Assembly: GCA_907163375.1 (NCBI GenBank) | Contig: CAJQUW010006804.1 | Location: forward strand, 434,001 to 498,000 | From: Prostheceraeus crozeri | Taxonomy: Eukaryota > Platyhelminthes > Polycladida > Euryleptidae | Reading direction: 5' to 3' | Length of the DNA: 64,000 nucleotides | Shown here: in pieces, positions 35,646-47,100 of the stretch | Position numbering within the stretch: the first letter of the stretch is position 1 | How the letters are laid out: each line of letters opens with the position of its first letter | Translations under genes and position numbers: made by a program | Notes under the pieces: generated by a model | What the model was told of the DNA's origin: nothing | The model's database searches: none | What the model saw: only the letters and a program-made list of their open reading frames with translations

Positions 35646-36438
35646 CGATTCTCTTGTCCTCTACATCACTATTATGTCTGCTGAAAAGAAATTGAGTAAC
35701 ACTTAGTAGACTAGCCTACGCTAAGTGACATAAGAGAAATAAATGACCACATGCCTATCTCTGCAACTTCACCGCATTCAGGATAGTTTAGGTTGTGATT
35801 ACACGCGGGTGCCTCTATTCCAAGCACAGGTTGGAATATTATGCGGGTTAAGTGCTGTAAGGTACCGGCCCAAGCCATGCCCCCATTCCGCAGACATGGC
35901 GCCATTGCCGTCTCCCCACCACATGGGAACGCGGACAGGGCGCCTAACTATTGTCTTTGAGAAACGCGCATGAGCTCGACGTCATACTCACAAAGAATAA
36001 AGGCAGAGAGACACCTTTCTATGAATCGCGTAACCTTCAATTACGATTGTGGGGCGGGTAAGGCCACGCGCGATCCCTCACGACACAAAAAACTTTTTTT
36101 AACACGTGAAGATCAGCTACGGCCAGCCACGTGTGAGGAAGTAAATTTCTCTGGTCCAGGAAATCGTCGGAATCGAAGTCAATGAGGCGAACTTACGAAG
36201 ATGGAATGGGTCGATGGAACAAGAAGCGCGGGAAAATTCGCACATGATTTTTGAAACAACAAACCGAGTTATAAGATTATAATAGGTGAGAAAGGCAACT
36301 TTGAGAAAGTCGCAAAGATAATTTTCCTTCAGTGGCTGAATTCTGAAAATGTCATAATTTTCCTGTGCAGTTGTGTTCGGATCGGGTTTGGACTTCGTAA
36401 AAAATTCGTGATATTCTGGGTAAGTTATGACCAAATTA
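35646..36438. other. GC-richer spacer, no recognised gene
   Basis: 35860-36200 is richer in GC than its surroundings. Short frames exist on both strands without domains. It could be a promoter-proximal region for the frame at 36439, but this is speculative. Confidence 0.3.
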
Positions 36439-36770
36439 TGGACTCAACCGAAATAAATATGATTTTGGATGACATGGACGACATCCCTCAGGACATCGGC
36501 ACATTGCCTCAGCATGTTATTACATGTAGTTCATCGAGCACGACTGCACGGCCACAGGATGCAAATTTTAGACAGAGCATCGGCTCTGTGAAGCTTTCTT
36601 CGTTATTGAGGTCATCAGATACCTCATTTAATTGTGATGACCAACTGAATACACGAGCATATCAGATACTGCATGTATATAGGCCAACCAACATGGAGGA
36701 AACAAGTGCATTTGTTCACAAGCATAAGAGTTTTCTAGTATTACCTATAAACAGAGGGAATATGCAGTAG
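36439..36770 (+). CDS. Hypothetical small ORF or exon
   Basis: From the ATG at 36439 the frame encodes about 110 residues. It has an acidic start (MDSTEINMILDDMDDIPQD), a Ser/Thr-rich middle, and ends PINRGNMQ. An acidic, low-complexity start is more protein-like than most frames here, but there is no known domain, no neighbour gene and no clear splice pattern. It may be a first exon, a small gene or chance. Confidence 0.25.
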
Positions 36771-38007
36771 ATTAATAGATATTTCATATCGATCGAGTCT
36801 AGTTTACAGTGCCTATCTCGCCTTTACTTACTGATTTTTGGCGCCTTTATTTCTGCGGTATGCAGGCCTTTAGCACTACTCATTTAGCTTCATATTTCTA
36901 TCTAAAACGCTTTTTTCTAGCAGGCACATACACATAGGTGTTGAAATCAATAATTGAACAAATAATGTCACATTTGCAGCTTGAATATTAGATAGTATAT
37001 TTATGAAAAACTTGATTTCATTGTAATTAAGAAAAAATGGTGGGCATCGCTACTGGGGTTCAAATAAGTCTGCAGTTGAACCCATTTTTAACCATTAAAG
37101 ACAAAGGAGGCGAAGTAGAGGATTTACCGTTCACAGTAATCGGGCGACGATTGCCTTGTAATTAACGCGCCATCAAAAAATCATTTTTCCTCTAAATCTA
37201 AGCAGCTGGAAGTGTCTTAGCACTTTGAGGAGAAATAAATGCGCAGTCAAGTGTCTCAGACAAAAGCAATCGTGCGTGCGGTGTCGGCTTTTAACCCCGG
37301 AAACCACTTCCTTCGTTCAAGTTTGCAGTTAATGAAAATATCGTTCATCTTCCTTGGCTATTGATTTTGTAACGTTGAAAATTACTAAACACTATTTCTT
37401 TATATTCATAATCTGAAAATACGGATGATAACAAGCCTTGAGAAAGGGGGAAATCTAGGGAAGGTATATTATAAAATGAGCTTACAAAGAGCCAAGATTG
37501 CATTGCAGAATCTTCCAATCAATGCGGCACTGTAAAAGAGGAGTTCGAGACGATACTTATTTTGGAGATATGAGGGAAAATCCGCACATGCACAATATTC
37601 TTCTTACGAAATACAGAAGATATATTTTCTGTTCATGATCAAAACATAAGACAATGTCTATTGTAAAGCGTATAAGCCAGTGATAGCAATTGAGGCAAAG
37701 ATTAGTTATACGTTGCAATGAATGACCGAATAATTTACAGTAGGTCTATTGTAATCATTTGATTATATCATGATTACAAAAATAGTCTGACTTTCCATTC
37801 TGGCTAAAAGTTCGCTTTACAGCTTTGAAAATTAACATTACAATTTGACGACAATGTAAAGGTAAGTATTCATTGTCCCACTGATTTCGGGAGATATATG
37901 AGGACGAAGGCAAGGTGTATAAATATACATTTATTTAGGCAACAGAATGCTAAATTTAAAGCACCCACCTTGCTATCGAAGAAGCTGAAATTATTGATAG
38001 ACATTAA
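36771..38007. other. Non-coding DNA, nothing recognised
   Basis: AT-rich. A small GGTTCAA..TTGAACC hairpin lies near 37057-37082. There are no gene or element ends. Confidence 0.4.
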
Positions 38008-38465
38008 TTATTTTATTTATTTATTTTAACAACCCAATTTTCCCTGAAAATGGGTAGGGGGAAATGTCATACACAAAACTAACATTTCATAATCAATGAC
38101 GCAGTCAGCAGTCACTTTATGTATTCTCCTTCAAACCTTTTGACGCGTCCTGGACAATTTGCCGCCATTTTAATCTGTCCTTCGCCTTCTCCTTCCAAGT
38201 CCTCCATTCTTCTTCAGTGCATTCCAAGTCTCTTTTGATACAGTCCTTCCAGCGAATCCTTGGCCGTCTCCTTCTTCTTGTCATTGTGTCATCCATCTCT
38301 TCCACTTGTTCCACTACCCATTCGTCTCCCATTCTTAACACATGTTCTGCCCACTCAGTCTCCTTTCCACCACTTTCTGTGTCTCAGTTTTCTTCAATCT
38401 TATTTCCTCCCTCTCTTCGTTTCTCCACCAACCTTGCACCACAGATGCGCCTTATCCACTTACTT
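38008..38465 (-). mobile_element. 5'-truncated LINE, 3' end with AAAT-rich tail
   Basis: On the minus strand the copy runs from RT-downstream coding sequence through a short 3' UTR to an AAATAAATAAATAAAAT tail at about 38008-38030. This is the typical 3' end of a non-LTR retrotransposon. The 5' part is missing (dead on arrival). A frameshift lies just upstream of 38341. Confidence 0.75.
38117..38341 (-). pseudogene. LINE protein C-terminal fragment
   Basis: The 74 codons contain VLRMGDEWVVEQVEEMDD-type sequence, then RRRRRPRIRWKDCIKRDLEC, and WRTWKEKAKDRLKWRQIVQD. This is the usual arginine-rich R.GRP..RW.D.I......W...A.DR..WR tail of many LINE-encoded polyproteins. Just upstream the homologous sequence continues in another frame (RRL..), so the copy is frameshifted. 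The stop at 38117 is probably the natural end. Confidence 0.75.
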
Positions 38466-41400
38466 TAGACATCATGTCACAAAATGGAAGGTTTTCGATT
38501 ACTTCAGATATTCCAATCCATTCTATCGGTTGATAGTAATGATAACCGAGCTCTACATTTATAGCACTCATCTCAGGCGTAATACCAAACATTTCAGATA
38601 TATAAACTTTATTTTTGAGTGGAAATTTTGTTAGAATGGGAGGGTATTATTTTCGAATGGAAGTCTCAGATATGCCATCCTGTTTCAAGTATCACTTGTC
38701 GATAACATAAATTTGATTGTTGACAATGATACAACGACATGCGTATTGTCAATTGCTTGTTTGGTGCAAACAAAAAGATAACAAACTAGCTAACATTCAC
38801 GATTTCACAAATTGTAGTATTATTTGCCTAATCCTATTTGCCATTGTATTTTCATTATTTGATAAAGCGTTGTGGGTGGATTTTGAGATTCTTCTCAAGT
38901 CGGCAAAAAAATGGAAACACATGTGGAATGTATACATGCAACATATATTTATTTTGCAAAAGCAACCATTTGAAACGACTGCTGCAGTTGGTTTTGAATT
39001 CAATTACTTAGCATTAAGGGGTAGCGCAAGTTCACAATATGTACAAAAATCATTATGGCCTATATCGTGCACTTGGTTTTTTATGAATTGTGAACAGATC
39101 ATTGCTATTATATAATATATCAGAATGTATCATAATTTATGAATATTTTGGAATGGTCAAGTAATCAGAAGCAGAAACAGAGTGAAAGATTCGCCTGTAA
39201 AATGCAACGAGACTCGCAAATGAATCTGAAAAAGTTCGCCCTTTCTATAAATTTTAGCCGTGTTATCTCATCTTTGACAGATTCGCCCATTAATTTATGC
39301 ACTTGCGATATAGGAAATACTGCGCATACGTCTATATACATCTCTGTATATCTGACATTAGAAACTGCAAGCTTGATGAATTTTAGCTAGGCCTTGTCAT
39401 AAGCAAAGAATGTCAAAGCTGCGATAAAGAAAGGCCTACTGCTTGTCAACGTTTGAATGCGTCATTAGGTCAAGGCCAACCAGGACTGCGCGAGTCTAAA
39501 AAATCAAACAGTTTCAAACTCATGATAGCTGTTGTTCTCAGCTAATGTTTCGTAGGTTATTCCTACTAATTAACGCAATCATATACTCCTGCGTATAAGA
39601 AATCATAAATGTCATTCATAAGCAAGAGAATTGGTGATTCAAAACACTGAATATCAAGTTACACGCTTAATGTATGCCGTTAGAGCATGATCACAAGACG
39701 AACCCCAGCTGTTATCATTGATTTTTCATGAGCAATATGTGCACATCTTTGATCTAATTCACATAGCCTGTTTTGGGTTAGACATGAAAACCTGTATTTG
39801 TCTTACAGTTTTATCCGGAGAATTTTTGCACAATGCTTGCGTTCTGAACCACTTTTCATGAAATTCTTATCCTAATTTCTTTGTTTCTAGCAATGATATG
39901 CCGCGTGAGAGATTTTGATTTTCGGCTTGCATAAAGCCACGAATTTTATCGATTTCTCATTATTTTTGCGCTACTAACTTGCACCCAATTTATTTCGAAA
40001 TTATCACAGCGAGGCTAGAGTGTACCTACTGTTCTGATTATTGGAAAGATATTTCCTGTGCATTAAATTGGGAAACATGTAGGATTACCTATATCAGTTC
40101 AATGCATGCTCGTGTAAAGTTCCTCCTATTTCGTGTACCTAGCGGACGTGTTCATAGCATCACCATCATTATCATAATGTGCCGACATAACTTAAGTGCA
40201 TAATATCGGTAGTAGTAATAATAATCGCTTAATTTTGCATGTCATAATACATTCGGACATAACCAATGAAACCAATACATCCGTTCTGTAAGAAAAACAT
40301 CTAACAAAATAACGGACAATGGTAAATGCGTAAACTTCTTACTCGAATATTAGAGTTAATATGTGTAATATGACATAAAAATAAGACAATGTCGTTAGAT
40401 CGTTGCTATCGTTAGATTAGATAGATTTTGCGCTAGATCATAATCGAGCTACAAGCCTAGTACGAACTGATAGATGGAGGAAAATGATGCATTAACTGAT
40501 GTGCTATCTCGACATCTCCAAAGAGAACAGCTCACATTTAATGCAGTTTAGCTGCGGGCAATTAACTCTTTACCAAATATTTGAATATTGTCTATAATAT
40601 CAGCTGTGCTGAACGCACGCATCAATGTTTGTCTGAAGCTTCTCGTCAAATTCGTTGACAGAATTTCGTTGTTGAAAATGCAAATTTATTACCAATTAAT
40701 CTTTATTCGAAACCTGCATACTATGTGATTGATTTTTCCGATCAATCAGGCCTAATTGCTTTAATTAAAATGCAAATAATTTTTAGCTAATCATTTATTT
40801 CCCCAATCTGTCTTTTAGGCATTTTATTATTTACTATCGCTCTTTAATGTTAATAAAAAATGTCACTTCCTGAACCGCCTTGCAGTCCTGTATCAACATT
40901 CAAATTGCCAAAGTATGCACTTGCGTATAATTTCGAGTGAATTCGTGAAAGCTCTGTTAGCACATTTCTATCTGAAATGATAATATAATGACTAAACAGT
41001 TCGAGAGTCGTAAAGTATAGCCTACAGTACTGTGTATAACTTCATCAATTGGTTAATTGCGATCTCCATTTGCAACAAAATTGATTTGATCTAAACTAAT
41101 CAACGATGAAACAAAATAGACAAAGAACGATACAGTTTTATTAAGTGTAGTCAATTGTAAGCGATAATTCGCATGGCAACAGTTAGATTAATGAGAACAA
41201 AGAACCAATGAATGAGTGTTTATGTCTTGTTCAAATTTTCGATCTTGTCATTGGCAGTGTCGAAAATAGAATTCGCTTCACTCTCAAGCCGTCAACTTAT
41301 GAGAAATCAAACATCTCCGCATCTTGTTTGAATCTCAAATCAATCGTTTGTTTTCAATTTTACTAAAGTTTTCAGTACTACTCAATTATTCCTCAATTGA

Positions 41401-41544
41401 ATTATCTAAATTACTAAGAATGGTATTCGACTACAGATGAATGTTTGGATGATTCATCATAGCTTGAGAAACTAGTGTTTCTCAATTTTCATTATCAATT
41501 ATAATGAATTAATACGAATGTGACTGTAGGCCTATAGGCTAGTA
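38466..41544. other. Non-coding DNA, nothing recognised
   Basis: About 3 kb of AT-rich sequence. The largest frame (38717-39115, plus, 132 codons) has no recognisable domain and a composition like translated AT-rich DNA. Confidence 0.4.
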
Positions 41545-41625
41545 AAGTGATCCCGCGCTGCAGTGGTTAGTGTATTATGCACTGACGATCAGGATATTGA
41601 TATTGGAGGATCAAATCTTTCCACA
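41545..41625 (+). mobile_element. tRNA-derived SINE head
   Basis: GCGCTGCAGTGGTTAGTG is a good A-box-like start. About 45 bp on lies a weak B-box (GGAGGATCAAATC). The layout matches the minus-strand SINE at 1 kb. The body is not delimited. Confidence 0.45.
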
Positions 41626-42837
41626 AACATTTCAGATGGAAGGAAAAACTTGGAGGGCAATCTCGAAAGCAGCTTTATTTGTCTCTGATGCTAGGAAAAC
41701 CTTGCTGACGATACGCATTAATGCATTTTATTATTTCTAGATTATGAACGAAATACATGTTTATTTACTGATATTAATGCATGGTTATTGTTTTACCATG
41801 ATTTTTTGCCAATTTATTGAATGTATAGGGCTCTTTAAAAATTGTCTGAGAACTTTGTGCCCACTACTCCTATTCAAAATTCTTTTATTCATTTCTTCAA
41901 CTGCACATACTTAACTTCCTTTTAATGCGAAGGCACCCTTAAAACGATTCTATGACATTGCTTTAAAACTTGTTGTTTTCTATCAATAGTCATTGCTTCA
42001 AAGAAAATACTGACATGAGATTGGTTCCTGCATGTCAGATAAAAAAGTTGATGAATTTTCGACATGACGCTCAGCAGTTCTATTATGATTTATTTGTTAA
42101 AATTATCTGGTTGATGCAAACACAATGATTGCTTCTTCAACTTCAAGCAGCCTATTTTTGGATATACTCAAATGATGTCTAATAAATTCATTTTGCATGT
42201 TAATTTTCTCACATCAAATATTCTTCAATTATTCATTATACCACTATTCAGTTTCCTCCTATTTTATAATATTTTATTATATTTTATCATTATCTAAGTT
42301 TAAGATAATGATAAATAAATCTATTACTCAGAGAGACATTTACATTTTTAAGTCTTCGAATAACATCACCAATGTCTATTTGCAGGAAAATTCGTATACA
42401 AAAAGTTATACTACGAGCGAGTAAAATATGTGTGGGATGCTTTCATACACCTCGAATACCTAAATGGGACTGTTTTGTCGTCTTAACGGCTATCGATTAA
42501 TTGTCTCATTTAGACATTTTTAGAGACAATAGAAGAATCTATTTCTTTGAAATTTGCATTTGCCATTCATTTTCTGCAGATCTGAATATGATGTTAAGCA
42601 ATCACTTCTTTCCATTAAAAGTTGTCTGTCGCACTGTAGACCTTTTGACACTGAGCTTGTTATACCATCCAAAAATTGCATTTTCTATTAAGTTGATCAA
42701 ACGCACGTATAGCGTCTATCCTTGAGATAACACGCATTATGCAGTTCTTAATCCATTTTGTGATAATAGCATTAACAAACGGCATTTGAAGAAACCGTAA
42801 TTATTTGTATGATACTGATGTCAGGTTTTACACGTTG
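41626..42837. other. Non-coding DNA, nothing recognised
   Basis: Very AT-rich, with short frames only. Confidence 0.4.
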
Positions 42838-42917
42838 TAGAAAGTCCGAGTCATTGATTTAATTTACAAGTCTCCGAATGAGAACAGTACATTAAGTTTA
42901 TGACCGAGGACCTTCTA
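42838..42917. repeat. Hairpin repeat, copy 1
   Basis: TAGAAAGTCC-GAGTCAT...GATTTAAT.TAC is imperfectly inverted as GTACATTAAG..ATGACCGAGGACCTTCTA. It is homologous to the better-preserved hairpin at 43004-43087. Confidence 0.65.
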
Positions 42918-43003
42918 AGTGTAATGACTGATATTTGCCATATATCATAATTTAAATGCCGTAAGGATGCGTGTATAATAAGCACTTTTTTCCATTGCAC
43001 ATT

Positions 43004-43087
43004 TAGAAAGTCCGCAGTCATATATGTAGATTTAATGTACGAGCCCCGTAGGGGACTCGTTCATTAAATCAAAGCGAGGATTTTCTA
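43004..43087. repeat. Hairpin repeat, copy 2
   Basis: TAGAAAGTCCGC... and GATTTAATGTACGAGCCCC pair with GGGGACTCGTTCATTAAATC and GCGAGGATTTTCTA around a 3-base loop, giving an 84-nt hairpin. Copy 1 lies 166 bp upstream. Confidence 0.75.
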
Positions 43088-43286
43088 TGAGTAAAGTAGA
43101 GTATCTGTGGTTTAGGTTTATCATAATTTATTTCAAGAACAACACATAATCAGTGTTGCAGATATATATAGATTTTTATAGAAATCGCCAACTCCTTTGC
43201 TAATTAGAATGTATTCAGGAAAAGAAGATGAGGTACAGGGATGACTGAAATAAAATCCTTTAGTTTACTGTTTTCAGCACTTTGAA

Positions 43287-44327
43287 TTGAAACATAATCA
43301 TTTCTTAGTTAATTACATAGTTGCGAAAAACAACGAATTACATGGAATAGTACCTGAGACGTGCAAAGTGTCAGCCTTGCTAGAACTAGGGTTTTCTTTG
43401 CGAGCTACAAGCAAGCGACTAAATGTCCCTTACACAAATGTGCATCGATGGCATAATGATGATTTTCGACTCTGTCGTAAAGAGGGCTCTCGCCGTTCAC
43501 GCAAAACATCCAAACGTAGAGACCGCCTAATTTTGAGATTTGTTAAAGTTGATCCAAGTCTCTCGGTAACTGAGATGGCTGCACTAGACTCGTCTATTTC
43601 TAAGTCCACTATTCGTAGAAGACTTATTGAGTCGAATTTCAAGAGCTGTAAGAGGCCCTCTGAGATCGAATTATCAGATCAGCATACAAAAAGACGTCTC
43701 AGATGGGCAATGAGTCATTGTCACTGGCGAAATCAATGGGATCGGGTTGTCTGGTCTGATGAGGCATCAGTCCGTCTGAAGGATAGTGATGGTCGATTGA
43801 GATTATGGATAAAATCTGATCAGGAAATTCCGAGACATTTACATCGTCCCCGGCTACAAGGTGGTGCGACTCTACTGATTTGGGCTGGCATTTGGACCAA
43901 TGGTCGCTCTGAACTTCACATACAGCAAGCGACCATGAATTCTGAACGCTATGTGAATGTTTTACGAATTAACATTGTCCAAATGACAGATCAACTTGGT
44001 GATCCATCGACTTGGTTATTTATGGATGATAATGCTACGTGTCACAGGAGTAGTAGAGTCAACTTATGCAAGTCTCAATTAGGGCTTAGGACATTATCTT
44101 GGCCAGCTCGTTCTCCTGATCTGAATCCCATAGAAAATGTATGGAGTATTCTAAAACGTAACGTTCGTCGTTCACTGCTACCTACAGATGGCGTATCACA
44201 ACTAACGTCACTGTTAAAAAGAGAGTGGAGAAAGTTAGATCAGTCAAAAATCAACGATATCATCGAATCAATGCCTAGACGAATTGGTAATGTCATTGAC
44301 AATAAGGGTAGGGCCACAAAATATTAG
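43287..44327 (+). CDS. Tc1-family transposase (DD34E)
   Basis: The 346-residue frame has no stop. The N-terminal half carries paired helix-turn-helix DNA-binding motifs (KVSALLELGFSLRATSKRLNVPYTNVHRW around 27-55, and a second around 90-120, SVTEMAALDSSISKSTIRRRL). The catalytic core is intact: D158 in VVWSDEASV, D248 in LFMDDNATCH, and E283 in SPDLNPIENVWSILKR, with exactly 34 residues between D248 and E283 (DD34E, Tc1 type). The length matches Tc1 transposases (about 340). The true start is uncertain: the first 20 or so codons before PETCKVSALL may not be coding. Catalysis is cut-and-paste at TA. Confidence 0.92.
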   Translation: MKHNHFLVNYIVAKNNELHGIVPETCKVSALLELGFSLRATSKRLNVPYTNVHRWHNDDFRLCRKEGSRRSRKTSKRRDRLILRFVKVDPSLSVTEMAALDSSISKSTIRRRLIESNFKSCKRPSEIELSDQHTKRRLRWAMSHCHWRNQWDRVVWSDEASVRLKDSDGRLRLWIKSDQEIPRHLHRPRLQGGATLLIWAGIWTNGRSELHIQQATMNSERYVNVLRINIVQMTDQLGDPSTWLFMDDNATCHRSSRVNLCKSQLGLRTLSWPARSPDLNPIENVWSILKRNVRRSLLPTDGVSQLTSLLKREWRKLDQSKINDIIESMPRRIGNVIDNKGRATKY

Positions 44328-44462
44328 TTTCTTAAGAACTGTTATTGTATCATAGCTTATCAGATTATATAATGACATTTAAATATATTAAGGACATGAA
44401 ATAACATGAAAAATGCTTTCTGTATCATACTTATGTTTTATTTAGTCAAATCTTAGGATGAT

Positions 44463-44484
44463 CCACTTTTTATGAAACGGACTG
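44463..44484 (-). repeat. Probable right terminus of the Tc1-like element
   Basis: On the minus strand it reads TA, then CAGTCCGTTTCATAAAAAGTGG. A CAGT start next to TA (44485-44486), 136 bp after the transposase stop, fits a Tc1 terminal repeat. I could not find the matching inverted copy upstream of 43287, so the left end is lost, diverged or further away. Confidence 0.5.
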
Positions 44485-44486
44485 TA

Positions 44487-46306
44487 TTATCCACTTCTAT
44501 GATACCAAAGATATTCATTTCACAGATATCTTAGCTACATATCTCTATAATGCCATGGTAATTCTATGGCTTGATTCATTGATATGATTTGTTTTAAATA
44601 TCATTTCCTATAGTTAATCTCGATGTCTATATTCAACAATAGCAATGTTAATACGATGTCTATACGACATTGAAAATGTAGAACGAGCGAAGCGAGTTAT
44701 TCACGGATCTACCATTTTCAAAATTACTTTTCACAAATTGTTTAAAAAATTATTTAATACACTCGAAAATCATTAACTCATCTTCGTTCTTCGATGTTGA
44801 TTAAATTTCCCGGAAAATTCAACATTTGGTCAAAGGAAAATATCAGCTAATGCGTTTCAATCCATTTTTTAATCTTTCCAAATAACAGTTGAAAAGAAGA
44901 AACTTCTGTCACAAAGTTGAACTATGTTACAACTCCAAATATTTACCACTTACAAGATAAAAATCTGTTGATTCTGTTCATATGTGTGCTGACTGTGTAC
45001 TGTTTGGAGGTCGTGTTCATTCCACGACGGTCATTTTTACAAATTGTGAGGGCCTGATTTTGTGATGATGATTGATTTCGGGAGCTGACTTTTGATGACA
45101 CTCCCTGAGAGCACTGTGTTGATTGTGTCGATGTAAACTTACATAATCCAAGAAGCAACTTTACATTTACAGCAGTTTATGTACAACTCATGGCAAGGAA
45201 AACTTTACAGTGAAGGAAACAATAGGGAAAGGAGTTACTTTGAGTACAAGTTCCGATTATACTTTCAGTAAGAAATACGCCAACGGTTACACCTACAAAT
45301 GCCTCAACTTTACAGTTGCAAACTAACATCTTAAGAAGTTGGACAGAAGAGAGAAAGATAGAGACAAGAAGATAAAGCGAAGGCGTTCACACGGGTCTGG
45401 TTGCCGTCATCATTCGTAGTTGGTTTCATTCGATACATCTCAAGTAGTCTCAACAGCATTGTCAGCCAGTTGATTCCGTTAAATATTATGGGGAGTGCAT
45501 GCACACCCATTTTGACACAATTTAAATTATTCTTCAAACATATATAAGGCGACCGAGTGCGGTCGCTGGCGATGACTGCACTCAAGGTAACGGTATACAG
45601 ACTTTGTGTTTAGATACTATGACGACGCGCGCACTATCACTTAATCATTGGCAATTTCAAAGCAATCTGTTAATGAAGGATCTATAAACTTCTTATTTTG
45701 TAACATAGGCAACTCAGAACATGGAGATTATTTTTCTTATCCATGTTTCAAATCAAAAATTAGAATCAGGAACGCTAGCTCCCGTAAGAAAATTAAGCAG
45801 AAGATATTTTACAAATTTTATCAATTTTGTGGTGAGCTATGTTTCATACTCAAGCTAACACACTTTTTAAAGTATATTGATCTACACATGTTCAGATTGA
45901 ATGTTCACCAGAATCTGAGCTACCTGTATTTCTAATATTAAGCCAAGGGATGTCTGTTGTCGATTATTTATCAACAGATTGTGCAAGAATCGTCAGTCAC
46001 TGAGTGTGTCGTCACAATTTCCAACCACAAGGCCATTGTACTCTTTCCTGGAGTCATCAGTAGTGATTGCATGCATTCTCTTAATATACATTTGAAGATT
46101 AATTTGAGATCAGGTCAAAATATGGCACTACCCCTTTGAGTATTCTCGGTTGATGTATTGACCGATTCACGAAGAGAACGAGACCAGAAAATCTTCAGAG
46201 GGACGGGCGGTTGTGCAGCCATCTGGTCTGCATGATCGACAGTTGGATTCGCATTTGATTATCGTCGGGCGACGGTCGGACGGGAAGAAACAGGAGAAGT
46301 GGTCAG
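44487..46306. other. Intergenic DNA and probable 3' flank of the SOX gene
   Basis: This includes a GAGCGAAGCGAG-centred inverted stretch near 44675-44725 (TTGAAAATG..CATTTTCAA). No gene is seen. Transcripts of the SOX gene (minus strand) would end here, but no clear polyadenylation signal was located close to its stop. Confidence 0.4.
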
Positions 46307-47080
46307 TCAATAGTAGCCTCCTACTGCATGCGCTGCAGCAGCCGCTGCTTGGATTGCTTGTCCATGGTCCTCCTGTCCGTAGATGGCCTGGTTGTAGTGG
46401 ACCATACTCGGGCCTGAGCCGTGAGTCGCTGTCGTGTGTGAGGGTGGCATATAATGCTGAAAATTGTGATTCGCCTGCGCGGAGGAAGCGCTGGCCGAAT
46501 GGACCATGCTGGAGGAGTATGCGCTGGGAACACTACTCTGTCCGGTGCCTGGGCCTGAGGATGGCGGCCCCGTGGCTACGGCGGCAGGATTAATGGTGTA
46601 CAGAGGAGAATAATAATTGAGCGGCTGATAGTGAGAAGGATTGTCCAGACCCGGATATCCGGCGCCTCCCATGCCATTCGCGGCCGCGGCAGCTGCCATA
46701 AAGTTCTGAGAGCCCATGTAACTCATGTCAGGACCGTGGTGATGGTGATGATGACCTGGCACTGGAGCACCGCCCATAGTAGCAGCGGCGTGAATATATT
46801 TACTCTTCTGCTTGTCAAGGCTTTTATTCTTACGTCGCGGACGATATTTATAGTCAGGATGTTTCTTCATATGATCGGCTCTTAGTCTCTTGGCTTCATC
46901 GATGAAAGGGCGCTTCTGATCTTCGGACATGTTCTTCCAGATGGCTCCGAGGCGCTTTGAGATCTCTGAGTTGTGCATCTTCGGGTTCTCTTGTGACATC
47001 TGTCGACGTTGTCCTCGACTCCATACCATGAAGGCGTTCATAGGACGTTTCACACGATCTGTCTTCTTACCGGTATTTGT
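46307..47080 (-). CDS. SoxB-group transcription factor, HMG-box exon (partial gene)
   Basis: The exon encodes 257 residues to the TGA at 46307. A complete HMG box (about 47059-46823) starts [19 protein letters not shown] and includes [16 protein letters not shown] and [11 protein letters not shown]. That wording is the SoxB signature; SoxC/E/F differ in this part. The box bends DNA at ATTGTT-like sites, so the protein is nuclear. The tail holds a six-histidine run, alanine runs and Ser/Pro/Tyr-rich sequence like SOX activation regions, and ends AVGGYY. Positions normally near-invariant in SoxB (RKMAQEN, GAEWKLL, HMKEHP) read RQMSQEN, GAIWKNM and HMKKHP, so it is divergent. The exon begins after a splice acceptor, so upstream exon(s) exist at higher coordinates. 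It could alternatively start at an ATG at 47146 if unspliced. Confidence 0.93.
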   Translation of the reverse strand, partial: TNTGKKTDRVKRPMNAFMVWSRGQRRQMSQENPKMHNSEISKRLGAIWKNMSEDQKRPFIDEAKRLRADHMKKHPDYKYRPRRKNKSLDKQKSKYIHAAATMGGAPVPGHHHHHHGPDMSYMGSQNFMAAAAAANGMGGAGYPGLDNPSHYQPLNYYSPLYTINPAAVATGPPSSGPGTGQSSVPSAYSSSMVHSASASSAQANHNFQHYMPPSHTTATHGSGPSMVHYNQAIYGQEDHGQAIQAAAAAAHAVGGYY

Positions 47081-47100
47081 CTGAAATGATAAAAATAACG
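47081..47100 (-). other. Splice acceptor of the SOX exon
   Basis: On the minus strand the sequence reads TTATTTTTATCATTTCAG, then ACAAATACC. This is a pyrimidine-rich tract ending in CAG just before the codon for T in [15 protein letters not shown]. Upstream in-frame codons are intron-like. The acceptor is phase 0. Confidence 0.75.

Noticed and set aside
38717-39115. 132-codon plus-strand frame
   Set aside because: Composition is that of translated AT-rich DNA, with no motif. Length alone is not enough.
46213-46885. Plus-strand open frames of 84-126 codons over the SOX exon
   Set aside because: They are antisense shadows of the GC-rich SOX coding sequence and have no domain.
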